Of a stretch of 64,000 bases of DNA, positions 43,440 through 53,137 are shown piece by piece. The notes beneath the pieces were generated by a model. That model was not told the origin of the DNA. It did not search any database and saw nothing but the letters and a program-made list of their open reading frames with translations. The stretch comes from Ignavibacteriales bacterium UBA1304 (GTDB taxonomy: Bacteria > Bacteroidota > Ignavibacteria > Ignavibacteriales > Ignavibacteriaceae), in NCBI GenBank assembly GCA_002307295.1, contig DBTY01000033.1, forward strand, positions 1 to 64,000. Reading direction: 5' to 3'. Position 1 is the stretch's first letter. Each line of letters opens with the position of its first letter. The position numbers and the translations under genes are program-made.

Positions 43440-45407
43440 TCAGACTGTAAACTGTTGTTCTATTTCGGAAACTTTTTCCGATAGCTCGCTCCAGTTTTCC
43501 ATTTGGATATCTAGTTTCTCTTTTACCTGAACGTATTCAGCGTTTAACCCTTTTGCTTTAGCCGGGTCTGAATAAGTTTCAGGCAGGGCAAGGGCGTTTT
43601 CTATTTCTGCTTTTTTCGTTTCAAGCGAATCAATTTCTTTTTCAATATTAGAAATTTTCTTCAAAAGATCTTTTGTAGCCGCATATTTTTTTTGTCTCAT
43701 TTCCGCTTCAATTCTTTTCTGATCTTTTTTTGTAACCGCTTCTTTGGCTAGATTTTCAGTTTTTGAAGTAGAATCTGCGGCTCCGGATGATTTACTTTCT
43801 TCTTCTTTCTTTTTCTCTAAATAGTATTCAATTCCGCCTGGATAAGACTTAAATGAACCTTTTCTAATCTCTATTACTTTATTAGCTATGGGAGTTAAAA
43901 AATCAATATCGTGTGAAACTATAACTAACGAGCCGGTAAAATCGGCAAGAGCCTTTTGCAACACTTCTTTAGACGAAATATCAAGATGGTTAGTAGGTTC
44001 ATCAAGCACAATAAGATTAGCTTTTGTAAGGAGTATTTTAGCAAGCGCAACGCGGCTTTTTTCTCCGCCTGAAAGCACTCCCACTTTTTTAAAAACGTCG
44101 TCGCCAGAAAACAAAAAACATCCAAGCAGCGATCTAAGCTGCCCGATAGTTTTTCCTTCTCCGCCTGCGTTGTCTAATGTTTCAAGAATATCCAATTCCG
44201 GATTAAGGCTATCGGCCACATCCTGAGCGTAATAAGAAATTGAAGTATTGTGACCAAGGATTTTCTCGCCCGAGTCAAAATCTATTTTACCGCTTATTAT
44301 TTTAGATAGAGTAGTTTTACCCGCCCCGTTAGGGCCTACAAAAGCAATTTTTTCTCCTCTTGTTATCTGAAAATCCAGATCATGGAATATAACGTTTTCG
44401 CCAAAGGATTTTGAAAGCTTTTTTAAGTCCAATGGAATAATACCGCTTGGAGGAGGCGAGGGGAAGCGAATATTTATTTCATCCCTGCTTTCAGGGAGTT
44501 CAATAAGTTCAATTTTATCAAGCTGTTTAATTCTGCTTTGAACCTGGCGCGCTTTTGTGGCCTTATATCTGAACCGTTCAATAAAGTTTTCAGTTTCTTT
44601 TATTTTTTTTTGCTGAAGCGTAAACATACTTTCAGCCTGCATATCTCTTTCTGCTTTGTGTCGAAGATATGAATCATAACTGCCGCTGTAACTGTAAAAT
44701 CTGCTTAAATAGATTTCAAGCGTGCGGTTAGTAACAGAATTTATAAAGTGTTTATCGTGTGATACGATTAACAAAGCTCCATTATAACTTTTCAAAAAAC
44801 TGACTAACCAATTAAGGGAGTCTAAATCGAGATGGTTCGTCGGCTCGTCAAGTAAAAGCACGTCGTTTTGAGCAATAAGAATTTTAGCCAAAGCAATACG
44901 CATTTGCCATCCGCCGGAAAACTCTGATGTGTTGCGCGAAAAGTCCGCTTCGTCAAAACCTAGTCCAATAAGAATTTTCTCTATTTTTGATTCCGCGCTA
45001 TAAGAATCCAAATCTTCAAGTTTATGGTGCACTTCTCCTAATTGATTTGCTAAATCTTCTTTTTCCTCAACGGTAAGGGAATCTAACAAGAGCTGGTTTG
45101 TAATTACTTCTTCTTTTGCCTGTAAACTTATCAGGGCTGTTAAAGACGACTTGGCTTCGTCAAGAAGAGTTTTACCTGTATGCGATATATTATCCTGAGG
45201 AAGATAGCCTATGGTCAGGTCTTTTTGCTTTTGAATTTTCCCCGATTCAGGGGAAATGATTCCGGTAATTATTTTTAATAGAGAAGACTTCCCGGTTCCA
45301 TTTGCGCCGACTAAAGAAATCTTGTCTCCAGAATTTATTTTATAGTTTATATCTTTAAAAAGATATTTTCCGCCAAACTGCAACGAGATATTAACAAAAT
45401 CTATCAT
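43440..45407 (-). CDS. ABC-F family ribosome-associated ATPase (Uup/YheS-like)
   Basis: 655 residues, no membrane segments, two ATPase domains. The first has Walker A GANGTGKSSL and signature EFSGGWQMRIALAK; the second has GPNGAGKTTL and VLSGGEKSRVALAK; both have LDEPTNHLD. The interdomain linker (about 240-320, KAERDMQAESMFTLQQ...) is the P-site-tRNA contact element of the family. The C-terminal 100 residues form a charged coiled coil as in Uup. It probably relieves stalled ribosomes; resistance function is not indicated. Confidence 0.93.
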   Translation of the reverse strand: MIDFVNISLQFGGKYLFKDINYKINSGDKISLVGANGTGKSSLLKIITGIISPESGKIQKQKDLTIGYLPQDNISHTGKTLLDEAKSSLTALISLQAKEEVITNQLLLDSLTVEEKEDLANQLGEVHHKLEDLDSYSAESKIEKILIGLGFDEADFSRNTSEFSGGWQMRIALAKILIAQNDVLLLDEPTNHLDLDSLNWLVSFLKSYNGALLIVSHDKHFINSVTNRTLEIYLSRFYSYSGSYDSYLRHKAERDMQAESMFTLQQKKIKETENFIERFRYKATKARQVQSRIKQLDKIELIELPESRDEINIRFPSPPPSGIIPLDLKKLSKSFGENVIFHDLDFQITRGEKIAFVGPNGAGKTTLSKIISGKIDFDSGEKILGHNTSISYYAQDVADSLNPELDILETLDNAGGEGKTIGQLRSLLGCFLFSGDDVFKKVGVLSGGEKSRVALAKILLTKANLIVLDEPTNHLDISSKEVLQKALADFTGSLVIVSHDIDFLTPIANKVIEIRKGSFKSYPGGIEYYLEKKKEEESKSSGAADSTSKTENLAKEAVTKKDQKRIEAEMRQKKYAATKDLLKKISNIEKEIDSLETKKAEIENALALPETYSDPAKAKGLNAEYVQVKEKLDIQMENWSELSEKVSEIEQQFTV

Positions 45408-45429
45408 AAGAGAATTTACATTTTCCTTT

Positions 45430-47694
45430 TTATTTTTTTCTGATTACGGCGACTTTTGCAGTGGCTACATTATTGCCGTCCTGATCGTAAGCAACTATAA
45501 TATAAATTCCGGAATTTACAAAATTCCCATCGGAAGTTTTACCATTCCAATATGCTATTCTGCCGCCAGGCGATGCGAATTGATTAATAAGTTTACCGCT
45601 AATTGAAAGAATTTTTATGCTGGAGCTTAGTACTAACCCGTCAATTGTTATTTTTTTATCAGAACCGTCTATTACAAACGGGTTAGGATAAATAAATAAA
45701 TTAGTAAAAGAATCCTGCGGTTTTGCAAAAGCAGTTTTTAAGGATGTAAGTCCGTTTTGCGTTTCAACATAAACGGTTCCATCGCTTTCGTCAATAGTAA
45801 TGCTTGAAATAATATTTGATAAAAGAGAACTGTTTAGCGTTGTATAAGTTGATATTAAAGTTGATCCATCCGATGATACTAAAATTAATCCTTCATTAGT
45901 TCCTATCCATTTTTGATTTGTGGGATCAACGGCAATACAATTGATTGAGTGCTGGCTAAGCGTATAAACAGATTGAACAGTTGGAGCGTAACCGCTAAGA
46001 ACCTGACCAGTGTTTGAAACTATTTCTGCGCCCAGACTTGTACCAACCCAGATGTCTCCTCTTTTATCTAAAGCCATACAAAGAATAATATTTGACACTA
46101 AGTCTGAGGAAGTCGATTTATCTATAAATCCCTGAACAGAATTACTATTATCAAGAGCGCCGTTTTCATTGAAATAATACAGCCCGTGAGTCGACGAGCT
46201 ATTTGTGCTTGCAAACCATTTTGTGTCATATTGATCAATTACCATTGAAGTATATAAACCGACGTACTGGTCTGCGGCTTTAAAATGATACCAGACGCTG
46301 TCTTTAGTAAGAGCGCTTAAAATTTTATTATTTACAGTATTGTTATAGTTCAACATCCATAAATTGTTTTTCGAATCTGTTCTTAAAGCGGCCACAACTA
46401 TATAAGTTCCCATTCCGACAAGGGGAGTGTTTGAACTGTTAAATACAGTTATGTTTGTATCGTTCTTAATTCTGACAAATCCGCCGCCCCAGCTGCCAAT
46501 GTAAACTGTTCCGTCTGAAGCGGGAAAAACATTATAATATAAATTAGTAAGCAATTTAGGATAGTTATCCAAATTGTAATTCTTCCATTTTTTGCCGTCG
46601 TATTTATAAAAACCTTTGGCATATGATGAAGAACCAGAAGCTACCCACAGGTTTTTATTTGCGTCAACTTTAATTTCGTTAGCAAAGTTTGTCCCTGGAC
46701 CATCTGGATGTATTGTTACTTTTCCCTGATCTACGCCTGCAAGCCCCATAAGTCCATGGTCGGAAGTTGCGTATATTACTTGATCGGAAATTGGGATTAG
46801 TTTATTCATAGTTGCCGCCGGCTGATTATAAAGCAGAGTCCAAGCGCCATCTTTATACAAGTAAACATTATTCCAAAACATAACAAATAAAGAATCATTT
46901 TTAACTTCAATATCGGTGATGCTGATGCTATTCCCATTTGTTCCTGTAAAAGAAGGAATAAATGTTTTCCATGTGTTATTGTCAAAATAACTGAGACCAT
47001 TATCAGTAGAAACTATGATGGTATCGCGATAAAGAACGACTTTATGCGTATTATTTGAAGGCAATCCGTCTGAAGTAGTAAAAACATCCCAGGCGTCGGA
47101 GGAAGAGAGGTTGCCCCCTATTTTGCGCTGTTTAGCTACGCCTCCGTTTACGCAGGCAAAAATATAGCCGGCTTTTATAGCCGAGCTTACTTTAATGTTA
47201 GAGCTTAAATCGCCAAATTTAGAGAATGTGTCATAAAAAGAATAATTGCTCGCATTTATAAGCGAGATGCCAAAATCTGAAGTTACAATTATTGTATCGC
47301 CGGATGTAGTTATGCTATAAATACTTTTTAGTATTTTATCGGAACTATTAATATCAAGAATTCTATTAAACGAATTTGAAGCCGGGTCGTAAACGTCTAT
47401 TGTACCGTTAGAGCTTCCGAACCACAATTTATTATATTTATCCTGCGCAATTGCAGTAACGGCCTCTCCGTTAAGTCCATCAGCTTTGTTAAATACGGTA
47501 AAACTTGAAGAAGCGTAATTATACAGAAAAACGCCTCCGTCAGTTGCGCACCAAATTCCTTTGTTTGTTGCAACTGCGTCATTTATCTTTTCTTTGTTGG
47601 TATAATTACCCCATATGCCGCTTGTTTGCGCAATTGCAGGCATAACTGAAAAAAACATAAAAAAGACAGAAAACAATTTTATATATTTTGGCAT
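45430..47694 (-). CDS. secreted two-component-regulator-propeller protein with C-terminal sorting domain
   Basis: 754 residues. A signal peptide ends near AIAQ (residue 22). Repeated propeller blades follow: GIWCATDGGVFLYN, LWFGSSNGTIDVYD, DIWVGTSLGAEIVS, QKWIGTNEGLILV. The C-terminal 90 residues (YPNPFVIDGSDKKITI...GKLINQF...SGIYIIVAYD) match the T9SS/FlgD-like sorting domain, so it is probably exported by type IX secretion and attached or released at the surface. It has no kinase domain, unlike hybrid sensors with the same propeller. Its ligand is unknown. It is divergent from the TonB-receptor gene. Confidence 0.85.
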   Translation of the reverse strand: MPKYIKLFSVFFMFFSVMPAIAQTSGIWGNYTNKEKINDAVATNKGIWCATDGGVFLYNYASSSFTVFNKADGLNGEAVTAIAQDKYNKLWFGSSNGTIDVYDPASNSFNRILDINSSDKILKSIYSITTSGDTIIVTSDFGISLINASNYSFYDTFSKFGDLSSNIKVSSAIKAGYIFACVNGGVAKQRKIGGNLSSSDAWDVFTTSDGLPSNNTHKVVLYRDTIIVSTDNGLSYFDNNTWKTFIPSFTGTNGNSISITDIEVKNDSLFVMFWNNVYLYKDGAWTLLYNQPAATMNKLIPISDQVIYATSDHGLMGLAGVDQGKVTIHPDGPGTNFANEIKVDANKNLWVASGSSSYAKGFYKYDGKKWKNYNLDNYPKLLTNLYYNVFPASDGTVYIGSWGGGFVRIKNDTNITVFNSSNTPLVGMGTYIVVAALRTDSKNNLWMLNYNNTVNNKILSALTKDSVWYHFKAADQYVGLYTSMVIDQYDTKWFASTNSSSTHGLYYFNENGALDNSNSVQGFIDKSTSSDLVSNIILCMALDKRGDIWVGTSLGAEIVSNTGQVLSGYAPTVQSVYTLSQHSINCIAVDPTNQKWIGTNEGLILVSSDGSTLISTYTTLNSSLLSNIISSITIDESDGTVYVETQNGLTSLKTAFAKPQDSFTNLFIYPNPFVIDGSDKKITIDGLVLSSSIKILSISGKLINQFASPGGRIAYWNGKTSDGNFVNSGIYIIVAYDQDGNNVATAKVAVIRKK

Positions 47695-48002
47695 TTTAAC
47701 CCTTTTATAACAGAGAATTGGTATTATGTATTATTGATATCAGGACGAAACCCCAGTATAGATTTATATAGAATTGTTAAAGCTAATAAAAATAATTACA
47801 TAAATAAAGATATTAAATCGTATCGTTTTTTATTATTGATCAAAATGTTAATAAATCGTTAATTCTTATAAATATGTATGGTCGGTCTTGATTAAGGAAC
47901 ATTTTAAACACAAATTTAAAACGCAAAAACATTCCAGTTTTGTAAAAAAAAGACTATCCCGCAGGTTTATGCAATTTACTATTACTTAATAAGGAGAAAA
48001 AA
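47695..48002. other. 308-bp divergent intergenic region
   Basis: AT-rich region between the divergent propeller gene and the TonB-receptor gene. The only clear element is AAGGAG at 47991-47996, the ribosome-binding site of the receptor gene. Promoters for both genes must lie here, but I cannot place them. No hairpin or RNA gene is evident. Confidence 0.6.
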
Positions 48003-49253
48003 ATGAGGAAACAGTTTACTTTGTTGCAAATATCGGTTCTGGTATTTGTAATGTTGTCTTTCCCGCTTACGTTGTTGGCTCAGGGTATCACTACTGCCGC
48101 AATAAATGGCGTAGTGACCGATAAAGACGGCAAACCGTTACAGGGAGCTACTATTCAGGCGTTACATAATCCTTCCGGCGCCGCTTACGGTAATACTACC
48201 CGCGAGGACGGGCGGTATAATCTACAAAATCTTCGTGTCGGCGGCCCTTATACAATAAAAGTGTCTTATGTCGGTTTTGCGCCGCAAATAAAAAAAGACG
48301 TGTATCTTGAGCTGGCTCAGAATTTTAAAATTGATTTCGTTTTGTTAGAAACTTCAGTTGAATTAAACACGGTTGTAATTACCGGCGATAAAAACGCTAT
48401 TTTAAGCTCAAGCCGGACAGGCGCAGCTACTATGGTGTCTAAAAAAACAATAGAAACCTTCCCCACTGTAGCGCGCAGTTTTCAGGATTTTTCTAAATTT
48501 ACCCCTCAGTTTTCCGGAAGCTCTTCAAATGCAAACAGCGCTGCTGGAAGAAATAACAGGTTTAATAATATTCAGATAGACGGAACAAGCTATAATGATT
48601 TGTTCGGTTTAGCTGCAAACGGAACGCCTGGCGGTCAGGCTAACACTAACCCTATTAGTCTTGACGCTATAGATCAGTTTCAGGTTGTTATTGCCCCTTA
48701 TGACGTAAGACAGGGGGGATTTACGGGAGGCGGCATCAACGCAGTTACCCGCAGCGGTAATAACCAGTTTACGGGTTCTATCTATGGATTTGGGCGAAAC
48801 CAAAACTTTGTAGGCTACAGCCCGGATACTCTTCATTCTAAATATTCTGATTTTAAAGAGTATCAGTCCGGCTTTAGAGTTGGCGGTCCTATTTTGAAGG
48901 ATAAGCTCTTTTTCTTTGTAAGCGGCGAGCTTACTAAAAGAACTGCCCCTATGGAAAACGTGGCTATTACTCAAAAAAATGCTGCTTATGCTGATAGTAT
49001 GAAAGCTATTAGCTCGATTTTAGCAAGCAAGTATAATTACAATACCGGCGGTTATGATGCGTTTAGCCAGAACAGACCAAGCGGTAAGATATTTGTAAGA
49101 CTGGATTATAACTTAGACGAAAATAATAAAATTACTTTAAGAAATAATTATGTTGACGCTAAGGACGATAATATTCCAAGAACTGTATCCACATTGCTTT
49201 TTGCGGATAGAAACTATGTCTTTAACTCGACTACAAATTCAACTGTAGCGTAG
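48003..49253 (+). CDS. TonB-dependent receptor, N-terminal part before an in-frame amber codon
   Basis: 416 residues up to TAG at 49251-49253. A signal peptide (about 1-28) is followed by a carboxypeptidase-regulatory-like domain (INGVVTDKDGKPLQGATIQALHN..., about 36-110) and a plug domain (about 120-250), then the first barrel strands. It is the front of an Oar-like outer-membrane receptor for large substrates. The rest continues in the same frame immediately after the stop. Alone it would have no complete barrel, so it is not functional unless the stop is read through. Confidence 0.85.
   Translation: MRKQFTLLQISVLVFVMLSFPLTLLAQGITTAAINGVVTDKDGKPLQGATIQALHNPSGAAYGNTTREDGRYNLQNLRVGGPYTIKVSYVGFAPQIKKDVYLELAQNFKIDFVLLETSVELNTVVITGDKNAILSSSRTGAATMVSKKTIETFPTVARSFQDFSKFTPQFSGSSSNANSAAGRNNRFNNIQIDGTSYNDLFGLAANGTPGGQANTNPISLDAIDQFQVVIAPYDVRQGGFTGGGINAVTRSGNNQFTGSIYGFGRNQNFVGYSPDTLHSKYSDFKEYQSGFRVGGPILKDKLFFFVSGELTKRTAPMENVAITQKNAAYADSMKAISSILASKYNYNTGGYDAFSQNRPSGKIFVRLDYNLDENNKITLRNNYVDAKDDNIPRTVSTLLFADRNYVFNSTTNSTVA
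49251..49253 (+). other. single in-frame TAG interrupting the TonB receptor
   Basis: The reading frame is the same before and after: ...TNSTVA, stop, LSTVIGNKMSNEF. No other stop or frame change occurs between 48003 and 51107. A CAG-to-TAG transition at a Gln codon explains it simply. Other genes in this window use TAG as a normal stop, for example nuoE, so no genetic-code change is indicated. Confidence 0.9.
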
Positions 49254-49277
49254 CTTAGCACAGTAATAGGCAATAAA

Positions 49278-51107
49278 ATGTCTAATGAGTTTACTTTAGG
49301 CTACACCGCAATACGCGATAAAAGAACTACAAGCGGAAGTCCGTTTCCTTCCATTACAATTTATTTTGATAAATCCGCCGAAGCTGCAAAAGCTGGAACG
49401 GAGGAGTTTTCTATAAAGAATAAACTCGACCAGAATATTTTTGAAATTACAGATAACTTCAGCTATTTCTGGAAAGAGCATTCGTTTACTTTTGGAACCC
49501 ATAATGAGTTTTTCTCTTTTGATAACTTATATATCAGAGATTATTATGGTAATTATACATTTAACAGCATACAGGATTTTGTTAACGGAAAAGTTGCAAG
49601 ATACACCTATAGTTATGCGGCTCCCGGTAAAGATCCGAACCTTTCCGCTAAATGGAGCGCAGCTCAATTTGGCTTTTACGCTCAGGATGAGTGGACAGGA
49701 GTAAAAGGACTAAATGTTACTGCTGGAATCAGAGTAGATATCCCTTCGTATTTTTCAACTCCCGCGAGGAATGACTCTGTTGTTAAATATTTTAACCTGT
49801 ATACCGATAAACTTCCTAAAAGCAAACTGCTTTTTTCGCCAAGAATTGGGTTTAACTACGATCCTGTCGGCGATAGAGACATGCAGGTTCGCGGAGGTAT
49901 TGGCATCTTTACAGGCAGAGTTCCTTTTGTATGGATATCAAACCAGTATGGCAATACAGGCGTGGACTTTTTGCGTTTAGATATATCTAACCCGACTTTT
50001 ACATTTAATTCTGATCCATATAATCAGCCTCGTCCAGGGATGGCTAATCCTCCGGCAGGATTAACTCCGCAAAAAACTTCGGAAGTTGATATAACTGATC
50101 CAGATTTTAAAATGCCCCAGCTTATGCGTTTTAATATAGCTTATGATAAACAACTCCCTTATGGTTTTGTTGGAACCGTAGAGATGGTTTATTCCAAAAC
50201 TCTTAACGATTTGCTTTATCAGGATATCAACTTAGGAGGTCTAAGTAAATACGGCGCTGACGGCAGACCTGTATATTCGGGCAAGGTAAGCTCTAATTTT
50301 ACAAATGTGCTGCTGATGAAAAATACAAGCGACGGTTATCAGTACAATATTTCCGCTAATATTCAAAAACAGGTAGTCGATAACTGGTCTCTTAATACCG
50401 CTTATACGTTTGGCAAGGCTATGGATAAGAACAGCGTTACTTCAAGCCAGGCGCTTTCGCAGTATAAATACAATCCGGTTCAGGGCAATCCAAACGATCC
50501 GGGTTTAACTACTTCTAATTTTGAAGTAAAACACAGAATTATGGCTGCTGTTTCTTATACGTTTGAATATTTAGAAAACTGGAAAACGACTGTTTCGTTA
50601 TTCTATAACGGACAATCCGGCAGACCGTTTTCTTATATTTATTACGGCGATGCAAATGGCGACGGACAAACCGGAAACGACCTGATTTATATCCCTAAAA
50701 CCTCTTCAGATATTATTTTAACTTCTAATAACTGGGCGGCCTTAGATTCTTATATCAACAGAGACAGCTATCTTAAAGATCACAGAGGCCAGATTGCTGA
50801 AAGAAACGGAGCAAGAGAACCATGGCAGAATTCTTTGGATTTGCGCATTTCACAGGTATTCCCAATTATTGATGGGCACAATATCGAAATTACAGTCGAT
50901 ATCTTAAATCTGCAAAACCTGATTGACCGGGAAGCCGGATGGGTTAAAACTGTTCCAAATCAGACGGATCAGGTTTTAACGTTCCAGGGATGGGATGCTG
51001 CGACCGGAAAAGCAAAAGTCAGCTTTAAGGATAAAAACGATCCTTACCAAAACGACGCGCTTTATTCAAGATGGCAGATGCAGCTTGGCGCAAGATACTC
51101 GTTCTAA
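49278..51107 (+). CDS. TonB-dependent receptor, C-terminal barrel part after the amber codon
   Basis: 609 residues from the first Met after the stop; the frame itself is continuous with the upstream part, giving a 1034-codon gene in total. It contains only barrel strands typical of Oar-like receptors (NLSAKWSAAQFGFYAQDEW, FSPRIGFNYDPVGDRDMQVRGGIGIF in part, FNIAYDKQLPYGFVGTVEM) and ends in QMQLGARYSF with the terminal Phe recognised by the BAM complex. It has no signal peptide, so the fragment could not be exported alone. A strong terminator follows. Confidence 0.85.
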   Translation: MSNEFTLGYTAIRDKRTTSGSPFPSITIYFDKSAEAAKAGTEEFSIKNKLDQNIFEITDNFSYFWKEHSFTFGTHNEFFSFDNLYIRDYYGNYTFNSIQDFVNGKVARYTYSYAAPGKDPNLSAKWSAAQFGFYAQDEWTGVKGLNVTAGIRVDIPSYFSTPARNDSVVKYFNLYTDKLPKSKLLFSPRIGFNYDPVGDRDMQVRGGIGIFTGRVPFVWISNQYGNTGVDFLRLDISNPTFTFNSDPYNQPRPGMANPPAGLTPQKTSEVDITDPDFKMPQLMRFNIAYDKQLPYGFVGTVEMVYSKTLNDLLYQDINLGGLSKYGADGRPVYSGKVSSNFTNVLLMKNTSDGYQYNISANIQKQVVDNWSLNTAYTFGKAMDKNSVTSSQALSQYKYNPVQGNPNDPGLTTSNFEVKHRIMAAVSYTFEYLENWKTTVSLFYNGQSGRPFSYIYYGDANGDGQTGNDLIYIPKTSSDIILTSNNWAALDSYINRDSYLKDHRGQIAERNGAREPWQNSLDLRISQVFPIIDGHNIEITVDILNLQNLIDREAGWVKTVPNQTDQVLTFQGWDAATGKAKVSFKDKNDPYQNDALYSRWQMQLGARYSF

Positions 51108-51130
51108 CTAAATTAAAATATATAAATCTA

Positions 51131-51167
51131 AAAAGCCTTCCCGGTAAATCGGGAAGGCTTTTTTTTT
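51131..51167 (+). terminator. rho-independent terminator after the TonB receptor
   Basis: A 13-bp perfect stem (51131-51143 with 51150-51162), 6-nt loop, followed by a T-run to 51167. It closes the receptor transcript. Confidence 0.93.
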
Positions 51168-51265
51168 GATAGCGTATCTAATTTTTTTAATGCAATGTCA
51201 AAACGACAATAAATAATGAACAGATTAAAACGGACGGTTTGAAAAGCTGATTAGCTTGAACTATG

Positions 51266-52006
51266 CTATAAAATCTTGAATAAACTAACTTGTTGAGTTG
51301 CAGAATCCCTCATAAAAAGAATAACCTTTTTAGAAGTTGATTTAAATATATTAAAATTAATTGGAAATCCTACTTTCCCCTCGACAAGTTTGTCATTTAA
51401 TTCATCAACAAGAGTACAATCAATAGCAAGAATCTTTTTACCGCTTTTGTTTTTGATTTTTCTATTGACTAGTTGCTTCTCAATACCACCTATCTCAGAC
51501 ATACCAAAAATAACGTCATCAGTGTCAAATACTTTTCCTTTTTCAGACATAATAGTAGTTATTTCTATTTCGCCACAACTCGTTTTTATATCAAATAATT
51601 CTACTTCGCCATACTTGGTTTGCTCAGTTTTAGAAATGCTAATAATATCGATATTTTTACTATTTAAAAAATATGCAAAAATTAGCTCACTCCATCTACC
51701 TTGGAAAGTAGGTTCTTTTTTTGAAGTTAATCTAGACAAGACACTTTGGGATTTTATATAATCCCGATGTTTTGATAAAAAGAAATTTAACATACTCTCT
51801 AATTCTGTGATGTAATTCTTAGGGCCTTTGTAATTAGATACACTCATCAAATAATTTGCTAAAAAATAATTTTGGGGCGACCATTTACATTCATTATTCA
51901 CTTCATAAGATTGAATTGCGGTAAATAGAAATTCGTGCCCAAATACTTCAATAATGTTTGGACATTTCTCAATCATTTTAACTATTTCTTGTTTCCTTTC
52001 ATTCAT
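51266..52006 (-). CDS. unrecognised protein, possible PD-(D/E)XK nuclease fold
   Basis: 246 residues with no clear family. The centre suggests a restriction-endonuclease-like core: Glu107 in a helix FQGRWSELIFAYFLNSK, then a beta-hairpin with EVELFDI and GEIEITTI (Asp139, Glu146, Glu148), followed by a helix and strand IEKQLVNRK...KKILAIDC. This order is that of PD-(D/E)XK folds, but the lysine of the ExK motif is not present (ExE), so catalysis is doubtful. The gene is more AT-rich than its neighbours and isolated. Acquisition by transfer is likely; a defence role is only a possibility. Confidence 0.5.
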   Translation of the reverse strand: MNERKQEIVKMIEKCPNIIEVFGHEFLFTAIQSYEVNNECKWSPQNYFLANYLMSVSNYKGPKNYITELESMLNFFLSKHRDYIKSQSVLSRLTSKKEPTFQGRWSELIFAYFLNSKNIDIISISKTEQTKYGEVELFDIKTSCGEIEITTIMSEKGKVFDTDDVIFGMSEIGGIEKQLVNRKIKNKSGKKILAIDCTLVDELNDKLVEGKVGFPINFNIFKSTSKKVILFMRDSATQQVSLFKIL

Positions 52007-52349
52007 AATTTATCTGCTTAAAGATATTTACAATGCCGCTATTATATCATTACACATTATGGTAATAATTATTATTTACAAAGTCAATATGTTTATGACT
52101 TTTCGTAATATATTAGTAAAAATTAGTAATGATTTTATTCCATTTAATAAAAAATAGTCATAAATTATAGCGCATAAAATTATGGGAAAAACTATCCAAA
52201 GAAAGATGGATGGCATGGATTGGCATTGAAGTGGGATGATTTCTAAAAAAATAAACACACTGCATATCGGTAAAACAATATTTTACTAAATATGCTCCGG
52301 AAATATCCGGCGGCAGAGTTTTGTAGTTTAAACAAATCAAGGTGAAAAT
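52007..52349. other. 343-bp AT-rich region without recognisable gene
   Basis: Between the start of the minus-strand gene and the secreted-protein gene. I see no hairpin, RNA gene or convincing reading frame; short frames on the minus strand here lack similarity to anything I know. It presumably holds both promoters. Confidence 0.5.
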
Positions 52350-53126
52350 ATGAAAAAGATATTTTGGTTTTGCTTGTTTTCTTTCCCGGTTTTGTTTGTC
52401 TTATTAGGCGGAAGTTTTAATAATAAAGCTTATGCTGTGGATAAAAATGTTTTAAGTCCCGGTTTTCAGAGCGAAGAAGGCTTTGGCGCTATTACAGGAT
52501 TGGATTCTATGTCTGCTTCTAAGCCATACATACGAATGTTCCCCTATTCCGCCGCTAAAATGATTTCAGTTAATACTAATTATAAATTTTCTTATCCATT
52601 TACAGATGGATATACTTGTCAGCTAAGTCATTCAGTATGGGGAACTTGTTGGGCTATATCATGGGAATCTAATTCTCCTGGTAATATTTGTTTGCCAAGA
52701 TTATTAGTCGAAGTCGATACTGGAGGTAGAGCCGGAATTCATGTGGTTTATTGGGATTTGCCAATGACTTATGTTATGTCTGCAGGCGTTAGAACGCCTG
52801 TATTTCCGTCATATCAGACAGGCAATAGCTGCTCTTTTGAGTATTCGGCAATTGATTCTATGATAGCGCAGATTGTCAGGAAAGATGTTAGTAAAAAGTA
52901 TTGCATCAACTGGATTATTTTTTCCGTTATTGAATATGACTCTACTTTTTCGGAGTATTACAAAAGCGCTCGCGATATAGTTAATGGTTCTTTAAAATTA
53001 AACGACAGCCCGCATCCATTTACGCGCATAGAATCAGAATCAATATTATTCGGGACTGTTAAGTTTTACCAATGGAAAAAGATTGGTATCAGAGATGATT
53101 ATAGGAATATTCTTGGTTATAATTAG
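52350..53126 (+). CDS. secreted protein of unknown function
   Basis: 258 residues, not recognised. The N-terminus is a signal peptide (about residues 1-30, IFWFCLFSFPVLFVLLGG then KAYAVD). The mature part is rich in Trp, Tyr and Cys (SVWGTCWAISWE; GNICLP; KKYCINW), suggesting a compact disulfide-containing extracytoplasmic domain. It is followed by the first of two 161-residue paralogues after 11 bp, and all three probably share a transcript. Confidence 0.6.
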   Translation: MKKIFWFCLFSFPVLFVLLGGSFNNKAYAVDKNVLSPGFQSEEGFGAITGLDSMSASKPYIRMFPYSAAKMISVNTNYKFSYPFTDGYTCQLSHSVWGTCWAISWESNSPGNICLPRLLVEVDTGGRAGIHVVYWDLPMTYVMSAGVRTPVFPSYQTGNSCSFEYSAIDSMIAQIVRKDVSKKYCINWIIFSVIEYDSTFSEYYKSARDIVNGSLKLNDSPHPFTRIESESILFGTVKFYQWKKIGIRDDYRNILGYN

Positions 53127-53137
53127 CGGGAAAAATA

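Noticed and set aside
49251..49253. Amber codon as evidence for stop-codon reassignment
   Set aside because: TAG ends several intact genes in this window, so TAG is a normal stop in this genome.
52158..52340. A short minus-strand frame in the 52-kb intergenic gap
   Set aside because: No ribosome-binding site, no recognisable family and composition like the surrounding non-coding DNA.
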